The notes under the pieces are model-generated. The model worked only from the letters and a program-made list of their open reading frames with translations. It was not told the DNA's origin and searched no databases. From positions 1 to 64,000 of the forward strand of contig NC_018313.1 in NCBI RefSeq assembly GCF_000234665.1: 64,000 bases of DNA, written 5' to 3'. A program made the position numbers and the translations under genes. Source of the stretch: Leishmania mexicana MHOM/GT/2001/U1103. Its lineage: Eukaryota; Euglenozoa; Kinetoplastea; Trypanosomatida; Trypanosomatidae. Position 1 is the stretch's first letter. Each line of letters opens with the position of its first letter. Below, piece by piece: positions 31,601-41,810 of the stretch.

Positions 31601-33591
31601 GAGAAGACGCAGCCGGTGACGTCGTCCCTGGCATCCCTGGCGTGTGTGTGTGTGTGTGTGTGTGTGTGTTTCGCAGGAGTCTTTTTCTCGTTCGCCTCCT
31701 TTCTTTTGTATCGCTGCATGTCCTTCGTGTAGCCCTGGCTCTCTCTCTCTCCCGCTCTTTCCTCCCAAACTCGCTTCCTCCTGGGACTACAGGGAAAGAC
31801 AAAGGGAAAGAACACAAGACACACACACACTCGCGTGGCACAAGCGGAATGGACACACCCGCCCAAAGCTGTGGAAAGGGGAGGAGAAGGGGGGGAACGG
31901 TGTCGATTATAACCTCTCCTCGTCGGGGAAAAAAAACGACACAAAGGAAAACGAACAAAGTCCCGAGGAGCACTTTCCTGTGTACGCATCGGGACGTGTA
32001 CAGGTGCATGTATGCCGTTTGCTTGCAAACGGCAAGATGCAGAGCGCACAACGGCAAGTGTATCTTCTTCTTGTGGTGAAAGAACGGGGGAAAAGGAGTC
32101 GAGAAACTCACGCACACGCACGCACATCTTGCTGCAAGCAATGTGTGTCCCGGCAAACGAAGCGTGCAGGCAAGCAGATGCTGCACGTAGAGTCCTATGT
32201 GCTGCGGTCATGGCTGTTCTCTGCCCCTCCTTCCCCTCCCTTCTTCTTTGTGTCTGTGTCTGTGTAGTGCTTGGGTGTGCTCCCCCTTCCCCTGGCCCAG
32301 TTATCAACTTTCTTGTTTTGTTTCAACGGCTCTTTTTCGCGCCACTTGCAGGTTCCCTTCCCGCTTAGGCGCCTCCGACAGCTCACATTCGAACCGACGC
32401 ACGCACAGAGTTACCATGCTGCCGTATTCCACAACCAACAGCAACCAACAGCAACGCGAAAAGACGCCTGTGGTTCCCTGTTTCCAATGAAAGGAGAAAA
32501 GCGAAGAGATAATTTTTATTTCCAACAGAGTGCCCACCCTTTTCTTCCCTTCCCTCCCCTTCTCCTCCCTCTCGTTTCTTTTATGATTCCTTTCTTTTGT
32601 TTTGGGGTTTTGCCTTCTGCCCCTTTCCGTGTTGTCGCCTTATCACCTCTCTTTTATAGAAGTACTCGAGCGTAGTGGCCACTGACTCGTGTCTGTTGTC
32701 ATGTCTATCATCACGCCACAGGCGTGCGATTTGCCCGTGCGACTTGTTTATTGTCTTCGCCGAAGACAAAGCGAAACCAAATAAAAGTTTCGACAACAGC
32801 GAGCGCCCTTCATCCGAAACGCGCACCCCCATATCCACGCACCACGTCTATCATGACAACGATGGAATTCGAAACACGCGCCACAGAAGCGGACCGCTTA
32901 CTCTTCCACCGAGGCTATGAAATAAAAAGCCTCGTAGCGGAGGGGCAGTTGACAAGGCGCAATGATTTATCTCTTCCCCGTCGCGCTCCTCGTTATCATG
33001 CCTCCCCCCTCCCCTTCGTCGATCTCTTGCCTTCTCCGTCTCCTCCGCTATTACTGGCAAACGCACGTTTCCTTTCCCCCACAATCTTCGTCTCGCTGCG
33101 CACCGTGGCAGATGTCGCTCACCATATCCGCCCTACACAAGCCCTAACCGAATTTTTTTTGTGCCTCTCTTTTCACCCATCGACAAACTTTTCACTGCTC
33201 CTCCCCCCCCCCTCCGCAGCTCTGTCGTCAGTCTCCCTCACACATTGCTGCAAGCTCACACACTGGACAAGCACAGGTGTTCGCTCCATCAGGAACACGT
33301 ACGGAGAAAAGATACTCATCGAGTAACGGAAAAACAAAAGTCCCGAAACACGCGGCACCAGCACTTGTTTTCTCTCCGTATCTCTCCTGCTCGACCACTT
33401 CCGCACTTCTCACACTCTGCTTTTCACTCACCGCTGTTTCCTCGCGAATCAGAGCACCCGTCCTTTTTTATTATTTCCTCGCTTTGCTTATACATCGCCT
33501 CGCGTGCACGTGCAACCTGCGCTTGACGACGCCGTCTCTGCGTGCGTTCGCATCTTCTGCTTGCACTCTTTTTTCTTTCCATTAAGCAACG
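22692..33591 (+). other. 10.9-kb gene-free, pyrimidine-rich spacer
   Basis: No credible protein gene on either strand. The + strand is dominated by C/T for kilobases (for example 25,560-26,600, 27,430-28,150 and 28,560-29,130). The long ORFs here (435 codons at 25,701; 260 at 28,504; 225 at 25,585) translate to Phe/Ser/Leu/Pro/Cys-rich runs that mirror that composition. It holds simple repeats ((TG)n at about 31,641-31,668, poly-A and poly-C runs) and one SIDER-like element (about 24,419-24,890). Less pyrimidine-biased islands occur at about 26,620-26,960 and 29,640-29,900, without recognisable content. Interpretation: long 3' UTR of the second RRM gene plus long 5' region of the third. Confidence 0.7.
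24419..24890 (+). mobile_element. SIDER-like short degenerate retroposon
   Basis: At 24,431-24,460 the sequence follows the 79-bp (Pr77-type) signature of the ingi/L1Tc clade as I remember it: gccacctc, a short spacer, gtggtg, cagggtc and gtac in the right order and spacing. About 430 bases of non-pyrimidine-biased, GC-rich sequence follow, standing out from the C/T-rich surroundings, up to an A-rich stretch containing aataaag near 24,840-24,850. Size and context (a 3' UTR) fit Leishmania SIDERs, some of which act as mRNA instability or translational control elements. The 3' boundary is approximate. Confidence 0.65.
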
Positions 33592-34491
33592 ATGACGCTG
33601 AACTTCGACATTCTTGCCGGCAACAACGCTGACTGGGGCTTCGACTGCCTTCCTACTGCGCCTGAGCGTAGTCCTACTCCGGCCCTCTTCACGCCCTTCG
33701 GCGTCACGGCCGGCACCGAGTCGGACTTGATGATGGGGAGCCCTTTGCAGGCTCTCGCACCGCGCGTCATGTCCGGGTCGCTGCAGACAATGGCCCAAAG
33801 CGTGCAGTTAAGCGACTACGGTGAGAATGTGTCGCCGATGAAGAACGACTCGCTCAACATGTCCGTGCAGGCAAGCGACCCTGCTGCGCGTGCCTATGAC
33901 AGCAACTTGTACGTTGCGTCTCTCCCCGAGTGGTTTACGGACGCCGACCTGCACGAGCTGTTCAAGCGCTTTGGCCCCATCGTTTCTGCCAAGGTCATGT
34001 GCCACAAGGGAACGCACCACTGCAAGGGCTACGGCTTTGTGCTGTTCCAGCGCACCGACGACGCGGCAGTGGCGCGGTCGGAGATGATTGGTCACGTAGT
34101 GGGCGGCAACAAGATCCAGGTTCGTCGTGCGCGCTCTGCCGCCAGTGCCCCTCTCACAGAGGCCGCTTCGACCGTGAGCGGCACCTTTACTGAGTCCCCC
34201 GGCACGACGCGCACGTCGTCGTCGAACGTGACGCCTATCAACTACGCCGCGCACATGGTGCCGGCCCAGCAGCCGTCGTTTAACCCCCTGTACCCCGCCA
34301 CCACACCCTTGACCCCGACCTACGTTCTGACAAGCCCCGGTGCTCCAGTGCAGAATGCAACACACACGCAGCCGGCCATGTTGGTGGCCATCCCGAACGG
34401 TCGCACGATGGCGCAGGGTGCGGGTGATGTGATGTACATGGTGTTGGCGTCGTCTGCGCAGCAGATGCAGTCAACCAGCGCGATCTACTAA
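33592..34491 (+). CDS. Single-RRM RNA-binding protein with long N-terminal extension, RBP5/RBP6-type
   Basis: The 299-aa protein has a roughly 100-residue N-terminal extension rich in S, T, P and M (MTLNFDILAGNNADWGFD at its start). One RRM follows, with RNP2 LYVASL (about 106-111) and RNP1 KGYGFVLF (about 145-152), then an A/S/T/P-rich tail with MLVAIPNGRT, matching the LPNG-type tail motif of its neighbour. The start ATG follows a CT-rich tract (about 33,555-33,580, cactcttttttctttcc) with AG shortly after. It is flanked by gene-free spacers of 10.9 and 12.1 kb. In T. brucei the RBP5 genes lie close to BILBO1, as here, which supports the RBP5-type name by synteny (from memory). Confidence 0.88.
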   Translation: MTLNFDILAGNNADWGFDCLPTAPERSPTPALFTPFGVTAGTESDLMMGSPLQALAPRVMSGSLQTMAQSVQLSDYGENVSPMKNDSLNMSVQASDPAARAYDSNLYVASLPEWFTDADLHELFKRFGPIVSAKVMCHKGTHHCKGYGFVLFQRTDDAAVARSEMIGHVVGGNKIQVRRARSAASAPLTEAASTVSGTFTESPGTTRTSSSNVTPINYAAHMVPAQQPSFNPLYPATTPLTPTYVLTSPGAPVQNATHTQPAMLVAIPNGRTMAQGAGDVMYMVLASSAQQMQSTSAIY

Positions 34492-37400
34492 GCGCCAGCA
34501 CCTCATGCCATAGGCGACGCACCACTGGCGCCAGCACAGTCGAGGATTTTTGCGGTATGTCTCTCATCAGCCTCTGCGCCCCACGCCTCGAATACCTTGC
34601 TGCTGCCTTTCCTCCTTTCTATCTGTGTTTTGCTCCTTCCTCCCTCCCTTCATGTCTTCCCTTTGCTCCGCTCCTTGCTTGTATTTTTGTCGTCCTCGCT
34701 TCTTTGTTTTTGTTGTTTTATTATGTCCCCGGCTTTGGCGTTCTACGTCCTACCTCCTCCCACCTCTCATCTCTGTGTACGTGTTTGTGAGTGGGTCTAT
34801 TCCCTCGTGCTTTCTCGTTTCTCGGCCCATCATCTCCCCTTCCCCCCTTTCCGCCTCTCGCGTACTTCGATATTCCTGTAAAGGATGTCACTGGCCACTC
34901 TCTTCTCTCGTCTCTCCCCCTCTGATCCTTTTGTAGGTGCTCTCGCTTTCTCTCTTTTGTCTGTCTGCGTGTGGGTGTCTCTATCGCCACCGGTGCCTCC
35001 TCCACGTCCCCCTTCTCCCCCTAACTTGCTGATACTTCTTCCTTCTTTCTTCACCCGCGCGCCCTCTTCCTGTTGTTGTGGTCTCGTCTCTCGATGTGAC
35101 ATTCACGTGGTTCATGCGGGATTTGGTTTTTGTCGTTGTGACGCATCCTCCGTATACTCTCTGTCGCCACTCTGCACCGTTTCCCTATGCCGCCTCTCTT
35201 CCCCTTCTCGGCCCCCGTCGCTCTTCTTCTCCCGGATCCACTGTCGCTATCGGCCTGCCGAGGGCGAGGAGGGAGGGAGGGAGGAAGGCGCGGCCAACAG
35301 GATTAGATGTTCGTGCCCCCTCCACCTTCTCCCCCCTCTCCTCTACTCCCCGTTGGTTTCTTTTCTTCCGGTTGCCCTCTATCTGCCAAGGCTTCTCTTC
35401 ACAACTACCCTCTCCTTTTCTCCTCTCTCCACGTCGCCGCCTTTTCTTCTGACTTTACCCCCCCCCCTTTCAATCTTCGCTTGTCGCGCGCACTTTTGAT
35501 TACTTAGCTTGAAAGTTACCTTGTTCTCTTCTTACTCCCCTCCCTTCCTCCTTCACACACCCTTCCTTATACATCAATCATCATGATCGCTGCCGTTTTA
35601 CTATGATTTCCCGCCGACGTCCTTGTCTGCTGCGCTCCTTCATAACCCTCCCAGCGACAGGAAAACAAGAGAATCGACAAGGTAAGGCCTCCGAGAAAGG
35701 GAGCTCTCCACTTCGAGCACACACGCGCGCGCGAGTCTGCATACCCAATGAACTGCCTGTGCGTGTTTATAGTCTGTTCTTCTCCCTCCCGCTCTTAGCG
35801 TGTGCCTGTGCGCGGTGTGCGTCTTTACCAGTCTGCGTCACCGTTTCTCGTCCGCTCGTCGAAGACACCCCCACACGCCCACGGCAACAGAGAAGCAACT
35901 TCTCGCTTTCCCGCTTTCTTTTTTCTTCTGTTCTCTCCTTCACTCCTCCTCCTCCCTCTTCTCTCCTCTTTGCTTTACTGCTTCGACACTTGTTCTTTGT
36001 GTCATCGTATTTTGTATTGTTTCTGCCTCGCTGCTGCTGCTGCCGTGTGTGTGTGTGTACGTGTCTCTCTCTCTCTCCTTCTGTCTTCTCTCTGTTTTAT
36101 CAGCACCATCTGGAGATTTGTTTTGTTTGGTGGTGGTGTTATCGCTATCTTCTCACACGCTAAACGCTTCGCCTGCCGTTTGCTTCCTCCCCCCTCCCTC
36201 CCCCTTTTTCAGATTCGAAATGGAGCGGTCGTCTTTCTCGCTTACCCGCGCGCCGTGCGTGGGTAACTGCTTAGGTGTGGGCATGTGTGTGTGTGTCGGA
36301 GATGCAGACCAGAACACCTGAGCACTTGGTTTGTCTACTGTGCGCATGACAGAGAGCGGTAGTGTGTACACATGCGTCTGATGGTGCTTGCCCCCTCCCG
36401 CCCCCCCTCCACACGGTGCCCCACACGGGCTGCCCGATAGAGACGTCTCCCTTTCTTATAGTTCCACCCCGTCTTGGTTCCTTTTCTGTTTATGGCTCAC
36501 ATCTTACGTGCTCTGTTACTTCTTACCTTCTGTACTCTTTCGGTAATAAAAAATTTCTGTTCGTCTCTGTCTTCGTCGTCACGCTGGTGCAACTCTTCTT
36601 TCGCTCTCTCTCTCTCTATGTCCGTCCACGTCTGTGTGGCGTGCCCTTTTGGCTTGTGTGGGATGTGGTGGCCGTCCGCCTCCACACGTTCCCCCCTCCC
36701 CCTCTGTATGCAGCGGGAGAGCGCGCCCAAGAAGCACCCGGACAACGGAAAAAAAAACATGTAGGTCGGCGATGGAGTACGCACGAGTGCGCATGGAGAG
36801 GACATACAAAAATGCAATCAGAATCAAGCAGAACAGAAAGCAGAAAAAAAAATTGAACACACAGAGAGACACTCACAGACAGACACGGCCTTTGCGGCTT
36901 GTCCTCCAGCCCCTCTCCCCTCCCCTCTCCCCCCACCCGCTTTCTCCCGTTTTCGACTTCTCTCCTTGCTCTCTGCGTCCCCTCTCGGTCTCCAGTCCTT
37001 CACTGCTTACTTTCGCCTCGCCGTTCTTTCCTTGTCCGTTCTTTTTTCTTTAAGTTTGCCGCATCGGCTGGTTTTTCTTTTTCTCCGCTTTCTTTCGGTT
37101 TGTGCTCCTCGCTTGTGTGCATGCGTCTTGCTGGCGGTAGGGCGATATTGTAGGTAAATGACGCTGCCACGCTGTATTCGCCTCTTAAGAAGGCCAAGGG
37201 CCTCGTCAATCAGAACGGCTTTGATGTTTTTTTTTCTGCTTCTCTGTTGGCTGTGTTGCTTTTTTTCGTTGTTTCTCCTCGCGTGCGGTCTGTCTTTCAC
37301 CTCTGCCATCTATGTGCATCAGTGCACACCGACACGGGACAGAGAGCTTGCCAGACTGGCCAGCAATTAAATGCAGCGTAAGCGAGAGAGGGAGGAAAGG

Positions 37401-40329
37401 AGGGTGATGAGACTCGCGGACTAGGGGAAGGCGGGCTAACTATGTCAGCCCCGTCCCCTCCCCTCCCCCTCCCCCTCTTTTCTCTCTACCCAAGCATGTG
37501 AGAAGGTATTTTCGTTCGCCGCTGCTTTCGTTCATTTTTTGTTTATTTTTTTCTCTCTCTTGTCGAGAAGGAGGGGTCCTCCGACGTCCTTTGTGCGTGT
37601 GCCCTCCCCCTCCCCCTCCCCCGTCTATTTCCCCCTGTTCGGCCACTTCTTTCTTCTTTCTGTACCGCGTACTTTCCCTTTGTTTCTGCTCGTTTCTCAT
37701 GGAGGGAAGTGCTCATCATTAATAACACGAATCTGTGCTGGTGCGCCAGCGCCATGGGAGACGTGCATATACGCGTGCGTGCCAGTGCGTGTGTGGTGAT
37801 GCTGTCGATACACTTGGACCGTCACACACACACACACATAGAGATTGCAAGCGCACGGGCGTACAGGCCTGTGCGCACACGCAGTAGCACTTGTATGAGG
37901 CGTATAGTATGCATAAGCACAGACACAGCTCCCCCTGTCTATGCGATGCGTGGGCGCAGCTTTCTTCGTTTTCCATTTTTTGTGTCTCTACCCTTGTTCC
38001 TCTAAGTGTTCTCACATGTACACGCAAAGGCGCAATGCAGCTGCTCGCTTCGACCTCCCCCTCCCCCTCTTCCTCCTCCTCGGTCATGAAGGGACAGCAT
38101 TAGCCAACTGTTTCCTCTGCTTTTCTTCTTTTCGCACGTGTGTCTATGTGACGACGCTGCATGCTCAACAACTCCTGCTGCTAGTGCTGTTGCTGCTCAT
38201 GAGGGATTTCATTTCTCAGAAGCCTTCCCCCTTTTTCCCAGTCGCCGGTTTTCTTCCCCACCAAGTGTGTGTGTGTGGCAGCCTATTCTTACTTTCCAAT
38301 ACGTTATTTTTCTTCTCACAATGCCTGCTGCTCCCCACCTCTTCCCCTCTCTTTTCTTATGTTTCTCCCGTTTTTTTCGCTTTTCCTCTGTGATGTACAC
38401 AGGGTGTCTGTCTCTCACCCTGCCCTTCCCCCTGTCTCTCTCTCTCTTGCTCGCATCGCTCGTAATGGTTTTCCTTGCATGTACGCTTGCTCACGTCCCG
38501 TCCCCCGGTGATGGCGTGCCCCCTGTCACTCCCTTTTGTCTGTTGCTTCCCTTTTTTCTCTATCGGTGTGTGTGTGTATTCTGCAACAGCGCTGCCTTGT
38601 GTTTTGGTTGCTGTCCCTTTCTCTATTTTTTGTGTAGGAGTGTGTGGGTGCGTGTGTGAGCGTTTCCGCGTGGGTGTGTGTATTCTGAGGGCGCGTATGT
38701 CGTGCCTCAAACTTCGTCTTCCTTCTGCTTCTTTACTCGGTGCAGATGAGGTTGATGGCGCTCTCTGTGCTTTGGCCCAGTCTTCTTCGTGAGCGGACGG
38801 TCTGTCGTGTGCGGCACGTATCTCACCTGTCTGCCCGTCACACAGCACGAACAGAGGTACGCGCTCCCACGTGTCTTCTCTCACCGCGGTGTGGCAGAGA
38901 AAATGGCGCATGCGACCCCACTCAAGATCGCGCGCACATACACACAGACGCCATTGAAGTACCAGCCGTCATCGCTGCAGCCGCGCTCCGCGGGCTCCTT
39001 TTTTGTATTCGTCTGGCTCCCTCGTTTTTTCACTTAGGCAGATGCTTTTACACCGGACTGGTGCCCCCGATATAAACCCGCGCCATGTCTTGCTGAAGCA
39101 GTGGCGCAAGGCTAGAAAAGAAGACGTGCGGGAGATGGGGCAGCGGCAGGCGGCTAAGTCAGCTCCGAGACAGCGGTTGGGCACACCGAAAAGAGATAGG
39201 GAGGTGGCCTGTGCCGTTGAGCAGGTGCTATCTGAAGACAAGTTCGCTTCTTCATGGCATTGTGTGTGGCCCTCATCCTCTCTCCACTCTTTCCCCCCCC
39301 CGCTGTCCACTGCCCTCCCCCATCCCGCCTTCGACTTATTTTTGTGTGTTCACTTCGTAGACGCTCTCATGTTCACTGTTTGTTTCGCAGCTGTCATGGC
39401 ACCATTCTCCCTCTCTCCCTTCCCCCAACACACACACACGCATCCACACACGCACAGCCCCCTCTTCCTTTTTATAGTTTGCTCGGTGAATGTTTCTTAC
39501 GCGTGCCAGCCGCGGGGGCGCAGTGGAGGAGGGTTGGGGGATGGCAGCAACCACTCTCCTTCACCTACCCCTCCCTCTCCTCACTCCCTCTTGTCTCTCT
39601 TCCCCCCCCCTCATCGCACGCGCCTCTGTCTGTTTTGTGCGTTGGCAAGTGCGTGTGTGGATGCGTGTGCGTGTGCGTGTGCGCGTGTGTGTGGTTACAT
39701 CCTTTACCTCTTTTCGGGTATTCCATCTTTTTGGTCTCTCGTTTTCTTTTCCTATGTTCCTCGGATGCCATCGTCCGCGTAGGAGCGTCTCGCCGCAGCA
39801 GCGCTTTTCCTCCCTCCGCCGGCACTGGTTCTTGGAAGTTCCGCCCGCACAGAGACACGCACTTTACCGAAAAAAAAAGAAGACACACACACACATACCG
39901 ACAACATAGACCTCAAATCGGGTTATTATTTTCGCAGACGGTTGCAGCGGCAGTAGACGAAACGGAAGTCATGCTTACTCAAAACTATCCTTGTTTCGGA
40001 CACGAGCACCCACACCCACACCCGCGCCCGCACCCGCACGTGTGCACCCTTTTGTGCGCAACACGAATACATCAACGAAAAAAAAAACGAACAAAGAAGA
40101 GCAACAAGAGGATGGCTGCAAAGAGGAGAGAAAAGGGAGCGCATTCAACACCGCAGCAGACACAGCCACAAGTGAAGAGTGCGCCCTGGCCTGCGCAGCG
40201 TTGTCGTTCTTCTACTTTTCTTTGCTCTTTCTTCCATCGACGCACGCGCTATTCCTTTCCATTTTGTTTTTCCTGTGATGTGCTTCTTCCATTTTTTTTC
40301 CGTCTTTCTACCCCAGAAGTGCAAGGCTG

Positions 40330-41810
40330 CTGAGCCTGCGGGACAGCAGGAGGCCGCTCTCGCCCCAGCTCTGCGCGGGCACCTGTCTGCGTCTTGGACT
40401 CCTGTGACGCCGAGTGACCGGCAGTGACTGCAAGGAGTGCAGATGGTGTGTTGCCTGCTGCTCCGCTAGCACTATGGTGTCCCCTCTCCCTCTGTGTTTA
40501 TTATGAGGGCGGCTGACCCAGCGTTGTACCTGGTATGCTACGCGTGATGCGCGGATCGCTCGACGCTCGAAGCAAGTCTCGCTTCAGGCTACAGTCCTGC
40601 ACGCAGTGAAGTGATTACGCACATATCCCTCGCGCTGCACGGACTTCCCTGTCGCGTGTTTATGGCTGCCCATCTGTGCCCCTTCAGGAGCACACGCTAT
40701 GGGTGCTTTGCGAGCAGGCGCATGTATATCCACGGGCCTCCTCCTCTTGCCACACAGCCATTCCCGTCAAAGGCGTGCGGATTCAGAAAGAGGCGGAGTG
40801 GCACTGCTGTCACAGGCTCATGGCCGTGTCCCCCCTGTCGCGGCACATGCGGACAAGTCATCCAGGCACGCCTTCGTGGCCTCGACGAGCATGGGCGATG
40901 AAGGCAGCGAGTCCCCTACCAGACAACAATGCCGTCCTGAAATAGGCCCCAGGGCCCGAAAATGCGAGCGCTGCGGAGCACATCTGTCATGGTGTATGCA
41001 ATCCAAAGAAGGCATGCAGAGGTTAGCAGACCGCGAATGATGGACGAGCGAGGCGAGAAGAGACCCATGCCGATGAACGCCACAGTGGATGCGTGTGAAG
41101 GCATGAGGCATCTCCTGCATCTGACCGGGTGGGCTGATGAGGCACAGGTGCCGGAAGCATGACGAGAACATCCCGAGTCGCGCCATCGCGTCCTCCAGAC
41201 TCTCCAGTGTGGAGAGTCACCGCACCATACTGTTGAAGGCCGCGGCTTGACGCGACTGAGGGTGAAGCATGGCATACGCAGGCAGGGAGTGTACAGTCTC
41301 AGAGGGCCCTAACCTGCGACTGGCCAATTTCCCCCTTGAGCTCATGCGGCATGCACCTAGACCACACACACACCCCTGTTATCCCACACGGCTGACATCC
41401 ACTGCCTCCGCCCTTGAGCGCATGACCATGAACACGGCCCGCCGGGATCCAGGCATGCAGCCCACGCGAGTCTCCGTCTGGCGCCGATCGCGCAGCACGC
41501 ATTCGAAGAACGAACGAGGGTGTGCAAACAGAGCCCGTACAACGCGTGACCCGCTTCGGCGGCAGGAGGGTTTCACCTGGACGGCCACGATGTAGCCGTG
41601 ATGCGACAGAGACGGGTGAGCTGTGGCTGTGCAGGCGTATAGCTGTTGGCCTGTTCGTCGTAGAATGGACACTCTGAAGAAAGAAGTCCTTCTCTCCTGT
41701 GTCCATGTCTGTCGATCTCTGCAAGCAAAAAGCCCCTGTGGGTCTCGTGCCATCACCAGCTCGTCTGTCGTTTCAGGATGTTTACTTGGCGTTGACGTGA
41801 GCCGCACCCT
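40330..41810 (-). mobile_element. Degenerate ingi/L1Tc-related retroposon (DIRE), reverse-transcriptase remnant
   Basis: Read on the minus strand from about 41,810 downwards, the frames give a recognisable but broken order of reverse-transcriptase blocks. First is RVVRALFAHPRSFFE...RRQTETRVGCMPGS, like the QAGF.PGRST region. Next is AAFNSMVR, a stop, then STLESLEDAMARLGM, like the ARAFDSVDH...L...L...G block. Last is LLTSACLLWIAYTMTDVLRS...GLFQDGIVVW, like the LLF...YI..L and FADDIVVW region, where the catalytic YADD has become FQDG. Stops and frame changes throughout show it is dead. Regions beyond the RT palm (to about 40,330) are only weakly recognisable. Both ends are approximate. Confidence 0.68.

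Noticed and set aside
31641..31668. TG dinucleotide run as a possible functional element
   Set aside because: Ordinary microsatellite; many CA/TG runs occur in the spacers.
39003..39782. 259-aa ORF whose first 85 residues look hydrophilic and protein-like (VLLKQWRKARKEDVREMGQ)
   Set aside because: Interesting composition island, but the ORF continues into simple C/T and CA repeats and no family is recognisable; probably a repeat remnant.
39254..40333. 359-aa + strand ORF
   Set aside because: Translation of CA/CT simple repeats and pyrimidine tracts.
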